A DNA stretch of 64,000 nt from Bubalus kerabau. Its lineage: Eukaryota; Chordata; Mammalia; Artiodactyla; Bovidae. Under the pieces are notes generated by a model. It did not search any database, was not told the origin of the DNA, and saw only the letters and a program-made list of their open reading frames with translations. A program made the position numbers and the translations under genes. The stretch is from assembly GCF_029407905.1 (NCBI RefSeq), contig NC_073626.1, positions 81,991,482 to 82,055,481 on the forward strand. The letters are read 5' to 3'. Of the stretch, positions 10,885-22,785 are shown piece by piece (positions within the stretch are counted from its first letter, which is position 1; each line of letters begins with the position of its first letter).

Positions 10885-13140
10885 TTGAGATCTCGACTCT
10901 CCTGCTAACTAAGGGTCCTGGAAGCCACTTAACGCCTCACTCCTTTAACAGCAATATCACCTGGACTGCTTGCCGTTCTCTGTTGCCATGACCTTGTCCA
11001 AGGTTTAGGTAGCCCACCCTGGCACTGAGAATAGGATGAGTGAGCTACATCCTCATGTTTTCTCCCTGTGTTGTTATTTTTTTGCCTGATTTCTTCCCAG
11101 GAGGAAGTTGCACATTTTAACCAGATAGATATGAGGAAAAGAAACTGTTTTTCCCCCAAGAGAGCAATCAAGGACCTTGGGCAATATGTGCAGAGTTTTC
11201 TGGAATTCCATTAAAAATTATCTGATAAACTGCCTTTGGGTCTCTGCGTTGTTTCCTTTGTGTGGGGTGGGATGTGGGACCAACTAGGCTTAGCAAGCTT
11301 AGCTGGATGTTACTTAAACTTTAGGCAGTAAACAAAGATGTGCTCTGTAGTGCACAGATGGCTGGAATGATCAATTTGAGAGCTGAAACTTACAGTAAGA
11401 ATTACCTGGTTCTACCTACATTCATTAAACTCGGTGTAATAGTAGCCCCAAAGATATGGTACCTTAAGTAGTCCATCTGTTCCCTCTATTAAAACCTTCT
11501 TGGTCTAGCTTCTAAAAACCAGTCTACTTTTCTCTTTGAGCGAAAAATAAAACAGATATTTTGAGGAAAGTCACAAATCATCACCACTGTATATATACTC
11601 TTTGTAATATTACATTTTTTTCCTGGGGAAAAAAATGATAATAAATACAAAAGGGATCTGTGAAATATGCCTCCATTAAAGTAAAATACAACTCTTTCAT
11701 CAGGCTAAATGCATACCTATAACGGCTTACTTCTCCATGGAACTGTGATACATGTGACGGAATGAGAGTGGAAATGGGTCACACAGAGTATACTTTATTA
11801 TTATTGTTTTTTTAAAGTGTATCCCTTGGGGGAGTTTTGGATAAATGGACTGAGTGTTATTTCATTTCCGAGGTCTTTGCTCAGGAAGCCAATGAAGCCA
11901 AGTATGCAGAGCAAAAGACATCTGCTCAAGGTCAAAGAGATGGGTGAGCTGCTGCAAGACCTCACTCCATTCCCCACCCCCAGACAAGGCCCTGCCAGGT
12001 CCACAGACTCCAGCTCATTTCCTTTTCTTTGTTACCTGGAAAACTGGAGATATCTGCAATCATGCAGAATCAAACAGCGTATTTTGCCAATCAACAGAGC
12101 TAAGTACACTGTGAAATCTCTAGGATGAGAGAAGACACCACACATGCCCACACTGTACCACCACCACAGCGACAGGTTTTATTTTTGTAAAGCAATTATC
12201 AACTTATGTATAAATGATTACAGTATCTGAGATCCAAGATCTCTGGAAAAAATCAGATGTTGCAATCAAAACATAATTGAGCTATTTTGGAATAGAAAGC
12301 CTACTTGCTCTTCAAAACATATAAATATCTAAAAATTAAACAATGACCCACTTAGAGCAGAACTGCTTCACTGAGATTTTTTAAGGATACATTTTATGTG
12401 AACTTCCCTCCTTGATGAAAAGTTTCTATAGTTTAATACTGGTATTTCCCAACCTGGGATGAATGTGTATCTCTGGGTGTATGTGTCTCTATGTGTATGT
12501 TGGGGGGTGGGTGGATGTGGTCAGCAATGATGAGTTAATTTCCTCAAGTGATCTGATCTGAAAATCCGTCTGTGATCATTTACAGCCTAAAAAAATAATG
12601 TCCTGTACATGTAGGCACTATTATTTTTTCAAATGTGGACATCTACTTTCATAAGAAAAATGCTAATTCATTTTAAAGTGTTGTCAACTTCATTGTAAAT
12701 TTTTGTTATTACTATTTTTTAATTTCATGGAATAAAAACATAGCAACTACCTATAGGTAGCTGCAACATTTTAAATGTTAAGAAGGAGTTCTTCTGGAGT
12801 AGATGTGCTGAGATAATGTATTTCAAGAGTTACTGATAAAAATACTTACAATAAGGACTTACTAGAGATATAAAGTAATGGTGATATGATAGATACAATG
12901 GATTTTCAATTATGTATGAGTCACATTATAAGAATCACTAAGCCATTTGGTTATATTAAGTCTAAATATTTAAATCTAGCCTCAAAATAAAACACTCAGA
13001 AAACAACTAACAGCCATTGTCACTGGGAAAAGGAATGAACTTGTGAGCAGCTGGTGCAAAGGTCCCTCTTTTTATTCTCTACACATCTATGCTGTTCAAA
13101 TTGTTTACAACAACCATAAATTCAAGTCTTCCTTTTATAT
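10885..13140. other. Unique stretch, nothing recognised
   Basis: No repeat or gene identified. Overlapping frames at 11801-12128 on both strands lack any known motif. Confidence 0.5.
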
Positions 13141-13149
13141 TTTTAAAAA

Positions 13150-13252
13150 TAATTAAAAGATATAATTGAATCACTCTGCTGTACAGTAGAAAATTAATAC
13201 AACATTGTAAATCAACTATACGTCAATAAAAAATATAATAAATTTAAAACAA
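13150..13252 (+). mobile_element. L1 3' end fragment
   Basis: About 100 bp of the ruminant-type L1 terminus in sense: tgaatcactctgctgtacag, acaacattgtaaatcaacta, then an A-rich tail (aataaaaaatataataaat). It is strongly 5'-truncated. Confidence 0.8.
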
Positions 13253-14309
13253 ACACGAAAGCAATTAAAAGGAAAGCAACCACATAAAATGAGATCAACA
13301 GTCTCTTTGAAGACCAGTGAGGTGCTGGCTCCGTCCCCTAAACACCCATTCTCTTGCACCAGGCTTGCATTAGGAACAGAGAATTGCTTCTCATTCCCTG
13401 TAACTTTGGAGGCTGGTCCCAAGTTGACAAACATCTTTACCAGATGCTGCGCCCTGGGCTGCAGGCTTCACGTGGAGTTTAAGAGCTCCCAGGGAAGACT
13501 GTGAGCAAGCTCCATATCACCATGTCCGTATGTTTGGGGGTCACAGGACTACAGTATATTCCCACCCAGCTGGGTTTGATTGTGCAGCTGCCTATGGGTG
13601 CAGAGAGGAAGACTGAGTCTCGCCTCCTCCGACCAAACAAGTGCTGGCATACCCCAGGGAACATGTGTGAAATCCTAGTCTGTCCTACACCAGGAGGAGA
13701 TTATAGCTGCCTGATCCATGGTGACTTCTGCCCTTAATAACTCTACAAGAGCTGGTATTCAGTGTTAGGGATGCATGCAATCATGCGATACTTAATGCAT
13801 TTAGATTCAAAAAGCTGTAGCAAATTCCATGCAACACTTGCTAATATGGTAAGTTAATCTAAAATATTTTCAATTCTGTCCAAAAAAATACTTCCACGCT
13901 AAATTACCTCAAGTTAAGTAATGTCATGTTGTATTATGGCATGACACTCAGGTAGCTCATTGTAGCAAATAAAAACATTTATATCCTTTAGGGAGATTTC
14001 ATGAAAAGCAGATGCACTCTATTTTTTCCCTAAGGAATTTAGTTCAATTTTAGTAATGCATATGTGAAGTGGATAAAACACTACAAATAAAAGATTCTGG
14101 CTTTTATTTTATGTATAAATTAAACCTTGATATTTTAAGTATAGTACAGGGGAAGTGAATTATTTAAACCTAAAGCTCACATTTTCATTTCTATCTGTCA
14201 TATCTACATAGATTTTCCTTATTCATTCAATGGGAGGAAAACAAAATGGGGTGATTTTGATTGATTTTTTTTAAATTTAGGACCAATATATACTAACTGG
14301 CTTTGTTTT
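13253..14309. other. Unique stretch, nothing recognised
   Basis: Short opposing frames at 13216-13737 show no family motif. No repeat recognised. Confidence 0.45.
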
Positions 14310-14398
14310 CACATACACACACATGCATATACATATATACACACATACTATATATATATGTATATATACATGTATATACATATATATATATATATATA
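14310..14398. repeat. Compound CA/TA microsatellite
   Basis: Mixed (CA)n, (TACA)n and (TA)n tract, ending with a run of about eleven TA units. Short ORFs that read through it encode only Tyr/Ile/Thr/His repeats and are not genes. Confidence 0.95.
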
Positions 14399-14415
14399 GG
14401 TATGAGAAATATATC

Positions 14416-14556
14416 TATATTGGAGAAGGAAATGGAAACCCATTCCAGTACTCCTTCCTGCCTGGAAAACCCCATGGACAGAGAAGCCGGGTGGGCTACA
14501 GACCAGGGAGTCGCAGAGTCAGACCCGACTTAGCGACTAAACCACCACCACCATGT
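14416..14556 (+). mobile_element. Bov-tA/BovA SINE, partial
   Basis: Sense copy lacking the tRNA head: ggagaaggaaatggaaaccc, cctggaaaaccccatggaca, gagtcgcagagtcagacccg, ending cgacttagcgactaaaccac plus a CCA tail. It sits between the TA-rich microsatellite and a (CA)n run at 14558-14572. Confidence 0.9.
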
Positions 14557-14575
14557 ATATACACACACACACAGT

Positions 14576-16059
14576 TTTTATTACTTTACTCTTTCAATTC
14601 TTTCTCTCCCCTACAACACCCCCCAACCCATATATATATTCAGATCCGATTTTGACTATATAATCTAGCCAAGCATGTGTGGACCAAGAACGCCGCCTGT
14701 CACTTCAGTGAACAAAGAACGTCGTGGCCATCAAACCTCCAGCTATTGCAGCCACCGCTGATGGGTGCACCTTGGGGAGAACACAGGAGGGAGTTAAACT
14801 GGGTGTTGGCCCTAGATGGTTAAGGTGCATATCAAAGGAACACTTTAATGAAGCCCAAGCTCTTAGATTTTTCCATACATAGAAAATCACTAAATTCATT
14901 GACTTGAGATATTTGTTTTTTCTTTAATTAGCAGTAATCTTTTGATCTTTGACTTTTTTTTTCCCCCCAGAAAGTTTCTATATATCTTGGCTCCTCCCTA
15001 ATCTCTTCAGAACAGTCACTCAGAGCTATCTGAGAAGCTGGATCCCAGGCTACAGTCCTCAGTAAAGTCCTCAAATAAAACATAATTCTCAACTCTCAGG
15101 TTGTGCAATTTTTCCAGTCTTTGTCAAGTATCCAGTGCATAAACTCACTGTTCATATGGTTAATTGGCTGTTTCACCTTTTTTCTCCTTGATGGATTTTT
15201 GTCACATAGAAACAACCCTTGATGAATATATTCAGTGAGTGGCTCTTCTGCAATAGTTTTTCATGTACGGTTTCTAAATTCAGGTCCAGAACATGCCTCC
15301 TTTAGACAAAGGCTTTCTCTAGACTCCATCTCTTAAAGCTAAATGAGCTGAGGGCCGCTAGCTAGTTTAGGGCATAAAAGCTGTGTATCTAAGCTCTTCC
15401 TGGGTTAGAAGGACTTGTCAAGATTAGGTCTCCTTCACAGAACTGCCCACCCTCAAGCACAAAGACAAGGATCAACAGACTCCTTCCTTTTGGTAACTCA
15501 ACATAAACTTCTCTTTTTTGAGGGTGAAAAAATAAGCTTAAATGTTTCCAGAAAAAATTTCAATACTAAGGAATAATGCCAGTCTCAAAGATCTATGGTT
15601 AGGTAGGGAAGCTGAGTTGCTGATAATATTTTTAGTGTACTTACTACTTGCATTTTAGTTTGGAACTTGTAAATATACATCTTTATGTTTTGCTGTGTTG
15701 TGGAGGAGGATTTAGCAGGAGGGTTGTGAATAAGGTGTAGTGATAATGAGTCATGGGGAAGGAAGGTACAAGTGGCTTTTTTCCCTTCCTAAGCATCTGA
15801 TGTAATGGTAAGAAAAGACTCCAGAGGTTGTTTGATCATGGGAATAGATAATCTTGAAGTTCCAAATTTTAAAAGGCATCAAACAAGAATGCTTAGCACC
15901 GACCACCCTTGAAACTGCTTTAATGCCCAATGCTTTACCTTCTGGACTTTCTGTCTCAATGATTTTATGTCCATGAAATAAAATAAGGGGGAAAAATTCA
16001 ACAGGATGGAAACAGAGTTAATCATGAAATGGTATCATTCCCTCAGCATGAACTTTTTC
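14576..16059. other. Unique stretch, nothing recognised
   Basis: No repeat or gene recognised; AT-rich with no long frames. Confidence 0.5.
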
Positions 16060-16400
16060 TCTTCATTCAACAAATGTCTAATGGGAAAAGATTTGTATTG
16101 GGCCTATGGGCTTCCCTGGTGGATTAGATGGTAAAGAATCCACCTGCAATGCAGGAGATGTGGGTTCAATCCCTGGGTTGGGAAAATCCCCTGGAGAAGG
16201 GAATGGCCACCTTCCAGTATTCTTGCCTGGAGAATTCCATGGTTAGAGGAACACGGTGGAATATAGTCCACGGGGTTGCAAAGAGCTGGATATGACTAAC
16301 ACTATTCTAGGCACTTGGGAACACATTAGTGCACAAAACAGATGAAAATCTCTGCTCTGGTGAAATGTATGTTCTAGGGCAAGAAACTACACATGCACAC
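16060..16400 (+). repeat. Ancient MIR/L2-class relic split by a SINE
   Basis: The left part (16060-16107) reads ttcattcaacaaatgtctaa. The right part (16302-16400) reads ctattctaggcacttgggaa, then gtgcacaaaacagatgaaaa, as in the old repeat that runs from 'caacaaatatttattgagc' to 'ttctaggcactggggatac'. A Bov-tA SINE interrupts it. Confidence 0.55.
16108..16301 (+). mobile_element. Bov-tA SINE, full length
   Basis: tRNA-Glu head (gggcttccctggtggattag), B-box-like gggttcaatccctgg near 16162, a hinge (gggaaaatcccctggagaag), and the BovB-derived tail (ggggttgcaaagagctggat, atgactaac). Length of ~194 bp is typical of the family. Inserted into an ancient repeat. Confidence 0.95.
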
Positions 16401-17045
16401 CATGTGTATATACATAATGGGCTAATAGAACTTGCACTGAAGTCAAACAGAAATTGTACTGAAACTAAGAGCCACTGTCTGCGGGTCTCGTACACACTTT
16501 AGATTTCATAAGGTAATTAAATTGCCCTTTAACATTTGCTTTAAACTCCCCCCACCTCAATTCTTAATGAGATTACAATCTTTTCATAGTTTGACAAGAG
16601 CAGGAACCAAGCACAAGGAATAGAGCCATAAAGAGTCATTTAGAGTGTTCTACAAAGCGAGACTTCTCCAAACTCAAAATTGGGTTTAATGATGTGGATG
16701 GAAACAATTGTTCAAATTCTCTCTTTACATTTGCTGGATAATCACTTTTAGCAAAAGTTAGTAAATTAAAAAGAAATCTTCCCAATATATTTGGTAATTT
16801 TCCTTTATTTCTGCAATGATGGTCTGCTTTTGAGAGTTTTGATACATTTCATCATCAGTGAGACAAATGCTAGGATGTTTCATTCACAATGAAAATTATT
16901 ACAGAATCAAGAGGCTGCATCAAGTGCCATATTAGGGAAAAGATGTCTATGGCAATGTAAATGAGAGTGCATTCATTGAAATCATAGAAATGGAAAGTCC
17001 TTTGAAATTTTTCTTTATATAAGAGTGCCTCTAAATGGATAAAAA
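16401..17045. other. Unique stretch, nothing recognised
   Basis: No repeat or gene recognised. Confidence 0.5.
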
Positions 17046-17420
17046 CTCATGTGGCATTCGAAAAATATTTGTTGAAGCCTGACTATGAGTTGGGCTTCCC
17101 TGGTTGCTCAGCTGGTTAGAATACATCTGTAATGTGGGAGACCTGGGTTCGATCCCTGGTTTGGGAAGATCCCCTGGAGAAGAGAAAGGCTGCCCACTCC
17201 AGTATTCTGGCCTGGAGAATTTCATGGACTGTATGGCCCAAGGGGTTGCAAAGAGCAGGACACGATTGAGTGACTTTCACTTCATTACTATGAGTCAGGT
17301 ACCGTATTACGTATTGGGAACAACTAAGTCATAGGTTATATTCTCAAGAAGCCAATTGCAAATAAGGGAGTCAGAAATATAGACAATCTAACCATAAATC
17401 AATTTTATCATGATGGCATA
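17046..17420 (+). repeat. Ancient MIR/L2-class relic split by a SINE
   Basis: Left part: gaaaaatatttgttgaagcc. Right part (17287 on): actatgagtcaggtaccgta, then gggaacaactaagtc, as in the old 'tatttgttgag...atgtgccaggcac...ggaaca' repeat. A Bov-tA lies inside it and duplicated actatgagt on both sides. Confidence 0.5.
17091..17286 (+). mobile_element. Bov-tA SINE, full length
   Basis: Head tgggcttccctggttgctca, near-perfect tRNA B box gggttcgatccctgg at about 17146-17160, and BovB tail ggggttgcaaagagcaggac followed by a CACTTTCACTT-like end. Exact 9-bp target-site duplication actatgagt at 17082-17090 and 17287-17295. The intact B box suggests a comparatively young copy. Confidence 0.95.
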
Positions 17421-20400
17421 TTTAAGGTAATGTAAAAAAATTGCCAAGATTATCCTATTCCATGGCCTCTCGAAAATGCTCCTTCAACTCCTTTATCAAC
17501 CATGCTTGCTAGAGAAAAAGCTTTATTTTTACTAATTTCTGCTTAATGTTTGGCACAATCCATAAGGTTCTTCTGTTTTACATGTTCTCAAGAGACAAAG
17601 ATAAAATATCTGGTTACCGAAAAAAATCTGATTACAATTTCTTTATAAGACCCTTCATGTATTTTAGAATAAATTATTTTTTGAAAACCACTTTAATTGT
17701 TGAATTTACTTAAATACCATCACTTTCCAGCAAAGGTTTTAGGGGTATAAAGTAAAAGATACAATCATAAGACAAAAAAGAAATAGAAAAATAGACCCAT
17801 GTTATAAGAAATCAGATAAGTTAACCATAAGAGTTACTGTTATTAATAGTTGGAGGCTTATTTAGATTTGCATTTGAGCTTCCTGGCAGACAGTGCAAAG
17901 ATGAGAAATGTGACAAATTAGTTACATAATTTAAATAATGGAAAGAATAATCATGTCAATTTTTCAGGGGAGATCAAGTTATTTTGACATTAAAATCTAG
18001 AATAGCTTTTACATGGAGAGAGAAGATTAAATTATAAAATGGCCACTATCCAAATACTGAAGCATATTTCATACAATCAGCCCAATAAAATCCAAGGACA
18101 AATATTAAAACAAATTTAGTGATGGCAGTTCCAGAAGGAAGCGGATCATTATGATATAAACACATGGCTCAGGATATGAATACATGGATAGATCCATTGC
18201 CCTCCATTTTCCCCCAGAGCACTCTTTCATCTGGCATTGGAAATATCTGCATCGCCAACAAGTCAAGGTTAATTCTTTGGAAAAAAACCTTGGAGAGCTG
18301 GCTTCCTATAACGCTGCTTCATGGTGGATGGATGGTCTATAAGCTTTGAAATTTAAAGCACCAGGTGTTAGGACTGTTAGTTTACTGTGAACGATGAGAG
18401 AACAAGCCAGCCTGGATCTTTGCTTGTATAGGAAGCCCTTCCATCTTAACACAGAAATGAGCTGACAGAAATCAGGATTCTCCAGAGACATAATGTGGAC
18501 TGATTCTAAGATTTGAATAAAGATCCCAAATGTTAACATAGAGCACAGAAAAAAATGCTTTTATGGGGGAATTATTTTTAAGATGGATATAAGAAATTAT
18601 TTCAGTTAATTCAGGCAAATAAATGGGCAATGGAGCCTTAAAAAGCAAAATGACTCTAAGAAGGATGAAAAGAAAGCAATGCACATGCAAAACAGAGTTC
18701 TTTAAGGCTCCCTCCCCACCCTAACTGAAATTTTCAAAAGGGAGCCTTGGTTTTTTCTTCTTATTTCTGTTCTATAGCACTATAGTATCAGAATGTTTCT
18801 TTCCTAATGATTTTAGATATCTTTGAATAATCTTTTAATTCTCTTTACCATCTATCTGCTACACAGGTTCTTAGGAAAATGCAAATTACATTTTGCCAGT
18901 AGAGTTTCAACCACAATACTCAGAAAAGCGAAGGAGAGCTGAGTTTGATGGTGGAAACCTGGCTCTGCTTATCCCAGTGCTCACTGAGGCTGCCTCTTAA
19001 CTGGGTTACCCTTCCACTTCCCATGTTTATTTGTTCTTGTTCAGAACCCATTGTTTGCAATCAGAGAGCAAGCAAGTACTTGAGGCTCTGAAATCTATTT
19101 TACATCAATCCATAGATAATTTCAAAGGTGGAAAAGGAAAGCCATCTCCTCTTTATCTTGATATTCATAATTGGAGCTCTGTGAGACTGTTTACCTTCCA
19201 TCTTCCCCAGAAGCCATGAGATGAAAGCAAGGTGCGAAACAGCAGAGTCTTTGATCATTTTGACTTTGTGGAACTGGGTGGCCAGGATGAAAGTCCACAG
19301 TTGATCACATTAGTGAATTCCCTCTTAAACTTTTTAAAAGAGAGAAATAAAAAGGATTTGTCCAACAAATAGCATGTTAGAAAAACAGTGGCAATGAAGT
19401 TGACCTTTCTGTTATATCAAAGGGGCCTTACTAAGTGCCTTATGGATAAACTTCAAGGTTGAGGAAAATAACTGCTACACAAGAAAGCTTTTTGCTTATT
19501 TATTTTTTCTGTTGGCTTATTTAGAGAAGCTCAAAATCTTAAACTACCAGTTAAATTGGGTGCCTGCTAATGAGAAAATTTGCAACATATAGTTTATTAA
19601 ATGCTCTGGTTAATGTTACACAGGGTATAACAAAGGAGCTGGTACTCCTACTAGTTTTCTTTTTTTTTTTTAATGCAATGGTAAATCAACAGAAAAAAAA
19701 AGTTTTCTTTAACTTTATTAACTGAGGCAATGTATTCTAGCATGTATGTTTATTTATTAAAAACATCAAATTCAACCAGATTTATCTGAATAAGACATAC
19801 ATTCATTAGGCTCACTGCAAAGTTTTAGTTTATTCAGTGATAATAGAGCTGAAAAAAATCATTGAGATGGATGAGCAACAAACATAGGAGAACAAATTTC
19901 TGTTTCAAGAAGATTAGAAATATTTCTCAGCAGTTAGAGACAGACCTCCAGAATATGAGGAGGATGGGCATTTGACACAGCAAAAATTGCATAACATGCC
20001 CACTGAGACTCCATCTTCCTACTGAAATATCTATGGCGGAGAATTTTCAAATTTGGGGAAAATCTCACTTGAAAAACAGGCTGGTTTTGAAGTAAAAAGG
20101 GAATCAGCTAAGAGGTAAAGTCTAAGGCTGATTTCTTCACCTTTCCCCTAGTGGGATGAGAGTGAAGAAACCGTACTTAAAAGAGGAAAGAAGTTCAAGG
20201 AATTGAGAGAGACAGAGACAGTTTGTAGCCTATAAAGTACTAACATTAAAAAAAAAGATGAATGAATATCCATCATTCAGATGTCTGTCAACTTGATGCC
20301 ATGCAGGTCAAACATCAGGTTGGGAGTTAAATTCTTCATTTCTAAAAATAAATGATAGAGGATATCTGCTTTATCCTTGGAGTCTTCAAAACACTGATCA

Positions 20401-20804
20401 TTTAGGTTATTTACACTGGAGAAATTTTACTTACCACCTTACTTTTATAGTTTGTCTTTCCCCTATACATCTTGCCTCTACAACTAGATTGGAAGAAAAG
20501 CCAAACTAATCATCTCCTTAGCAGCAATGTTAGTTCCTACCTGGTCCCCATTCTTTTTGGACTTTTCCTTAGTAAAAGGATTTTGCTCCCTTCTGTACCC
20601 TTCACATACTAGCAGCTAGAAAGGCAGATTCTAGCTTCAAATGAGTCACTAAACTGAGCTGCTCCATGGTGGCCTCATTTCCTGTCAGTGATTAGGTTAG
20701 GCAGGCACATTTGATTTAATCCTGACTGTGAGACTTGAAAGAAGATCTGCTGAGGGCTTCTGGGAATGGGGTGTCTTCACCCTGAGAAGGAGGCATTCTG
20801 AGTA
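17421..20804. other. Long unique AT-rich stretch
   Basis: 3.4 kb with no confidently recognised repeat or gene. A poly(T) run lies at about 19661-19670. The 60-77 codon frames at 18164-18690 and 19031-19219 carry no known motif. The section 20400-20560 has faint L2-like words but is too diverged to call. Confidence 0.5.
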
Positions 20805-20814
20805 TCAGTTCAGT

Positions 20815-21399
20815 TCAGTCGCTCAGTTGTGTCCGACTCTTTGCAACACCATGAATCGCAGCACGCCAGGCCTCTACATCCATCACCAACTCCCAGAATT
20901 CACTCAGTCTCACGTCCATCGAGTCAGTGATGCCATCCAGCCATCTCATCCTCTGTCGTCCCCTTCTCCTCCTGCCCCCAATCCCTCCCAGCATCAGAGT
21001 CTTTTCCAATGAGTCAGCTCTTCGCATGAGGTGGCCAAAGTACTGGAGTTTCAGCTTTAGCATCATTCCTTCCAAAGAAATCCCAGGGCTAATCTCCTTC
21101 AGAATGGACTGGTTGGATCTCCTTGCAGTCCAAGGGACTCTCAAGAGTCTTCTCCAACACCACAGTTCAAAAGCATCAATTCTTCGGTGCTCAGCCTTCT
21201 TCACAGTCCAACTCTCACAACCATACATGACCACAGGATGAACCTTTGTTGGCAAAGTAATGTCTCTGCTTTTGAATATGCTATCTAGATTGGTCATAAC
21301 TTTCCTTCCAAGGAGTAAGCATTTTTTAATTTCATGGCTGCAGTCACCATCTGTGATTTTGGAGCACAAAAAAATAAGAGTCTGACACTGTTTCCCCAT
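20815..21399 (-). pseudogene. BovB C-terminal domain remnant
   Basis: About 190 codons of the conserved BovB C-terminus: KITDGDCSHEIKKCLLLGRK, then KAEHRRIDAFELWCWRRLL, then GGRRRRGRQRMRWLDGITDS, up to VEAWRAAIHGVAKSRTQLSD at the stop. Near TKVHPVVMYG about seven codons normally present are missing, an in-frame deletion. The domain's biochemical role is not well defined in the family. Confidence 0.9.
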
Positions 21400-21748
21400 C
21401 TATTTCCCATGAAGGGATGGGACCGGATGCCATGATCTTTGTTTTCTGAATGTTGAGCTTTAAGCCAACTTTCTCACTCTCCTCTTTCACTTTCATCAAG
21501 AGGCTTTTTAGTTCCTCTTCACTTTCTGCCATAAGGGTGGTGTCATCTGCATATCTGAGGTTATTGATATTTCTCCCGGCAATCTTGATTCCAACTTGTG
21601 CTTCTTCCAGCCTAGCGTTTCTCATAATGTACTCTGCATATAAGTTAAATAAGCAGGGTGACAATATACAGCCTTGACGTACTCTTTTTCCTATTTGCAA
21701 ACAGTCTTGTTCCATGTCCAGTTCTAACTGTTGCTTCCTGACCTGCAT
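21344..21748 (-). pseudogene. BovB reverse transcriptase, catalytic motif remnant
   Basis: It continues the palm in a shifted frame: VRQGCILSPCLFNLYAEYI (motif B region), NINNLRYADDTTLMAESEEE with an intact YADD motif C, and KVGLKLNIQKTKIMASG. It then loses the frame at SDSYFFVLQ, where the family reads into the 'GSKI' region. Of the three large BovB copies here, only this one keeps YADD unaltered. Confidence 0.9.
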
Positions 21749-22694
21749 ACCGATTTCTCAAGAGGCAGGTCAGGTGGTCTGGTATTCCCATCTCTTTCAG
21801 AATTTTCCACAGTTTATGGTGATCCACATAGTCAAAGGCTTTAGCATAGTCAATAAAGCAGAAACAGATGTTTTTCTGGAACTCTCTTGCTTTTTCGATG
21901 ATCCAGAGGATGTTGGCAATTTGATCTCTGGTTCCTCCGCCTTTTCTAAAACCAGCTTGAACATCAGGAAGTTCACGGTTCATGTATTGCTGGAGCCTGG
22001 CTTGGAGAATTTTGAGCATTACTTTACTAGCATGTGAGATGAGTGCAATTGTGCGGTAGTTTGAACATTCTTTGTCATTGCCTTTCTTTGGGATTGGAAT
22101 GAAAACTGACCTTTTCCAGTCCTGTGGCCACTGCTGAGTTTTCCAAATTTGCTGGCATATTGAGTGTAGCACTTTCACAGCATCATCTTTCAGGATTTGA
22201 AATAGCTCCACTGGAATTCCATCACCTCCACTAGCTTTGTTCGTAGTGATGCTTTCTAAGGCCCACTTGACTTCATGTTCCAGAATGTCTGACTCTAGGT
22301 CAATGATCACACCATAGTGATTATCTGGGTCGTGAAGATCTTTTTTGTACAGTTCTTCTGTGTATTCTTGCCATCTCTTCTTAATATCTTCTGCTTCTGT
22401 TAGGTCCATACCATTTCTGTCCTTTATTGAGCCCATCTTTGCATGAAATGTTCCCTTGGTATCTCTAATTTTCTTGAAGAGATCTCTAGTCTTTCCCATT
22501 CTGTTGTTTTCCTCTATTTCTTTGCATTGATCGCTGAGGAAGGCTTTCTTATCTCTTCTTGCTATGCTTTGGAACTCTGCATTCAGATGTTTATATCTTT
22601 CCTTTTCTCCTTTGCTTTTTGCTTCTCTTCTTTTCACAGCAATTTGTAAGGCCTCCCCAGACAGCCATTTTGCTTTTTTGCATTTCTTTTCCAT
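21645..22694 (-). pseudogene. BovB reverse transcriptase, N-terminal and palm remnant
   Basis: About 350 codons covering the linker and the first reverse-transcriptase motifs: IPIPKKGN, YRTIALI, QAGFRKGGGTRDQIANI, and motif A FIDYAKAFD with a catalytic Asp. The frame leaves the protein after VRTGHGT, where about 2 bp are missing relative to the family near 21703-21710. The rest continues in another frame. Upstream it would have been fused to the endonuclease domain in an intact BovB. Confidence 0.9.
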
Positions 22695-22763
22695 GGGGAT
22701 GGTCCTGATCCCTGTCTCCTATACAATGTCATGAACCTCATTCCATAGTTCATCAGGCCCTTA

Positions 22764-22785
22764 AAGATCTAGGCCCCTAGATCTT
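22764..22785. repeat. Perfect 10-bp inverted repeat inside BovB
   Basis: aagatctagg, a 2-bp spacer cc, then cctagatctt: a perfect 10-bp-arm palindrome. It lies where the family reads straight from 'catcaggc' to 'tctatcagatc'. The words agatct and ggccctta occur in duplicate around it (22757-22808), which suggests a templated local duplication. It coincides with the loss of the endonuclease frame. Confidence 0.85.

Noticed and set aside
14293..14655. Three overlapping ORFs (60-110 codons)
   Set aside because: They are translations of the CA/TA microsatellite and the adjoining SINE, not genes.
17146..17160. tRNA-like B box suggesting a tRNA gene
   Set aside because: It is the promoter relic of the tRNA-Glu head of a Bov-tA SINE; no cloverleaf can be completed.
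20400..20560. Possible L2 3' relic left of the minus-strand BovB
   Set aside because: Only faint word similarity in loosely consistent order; not enough to call.
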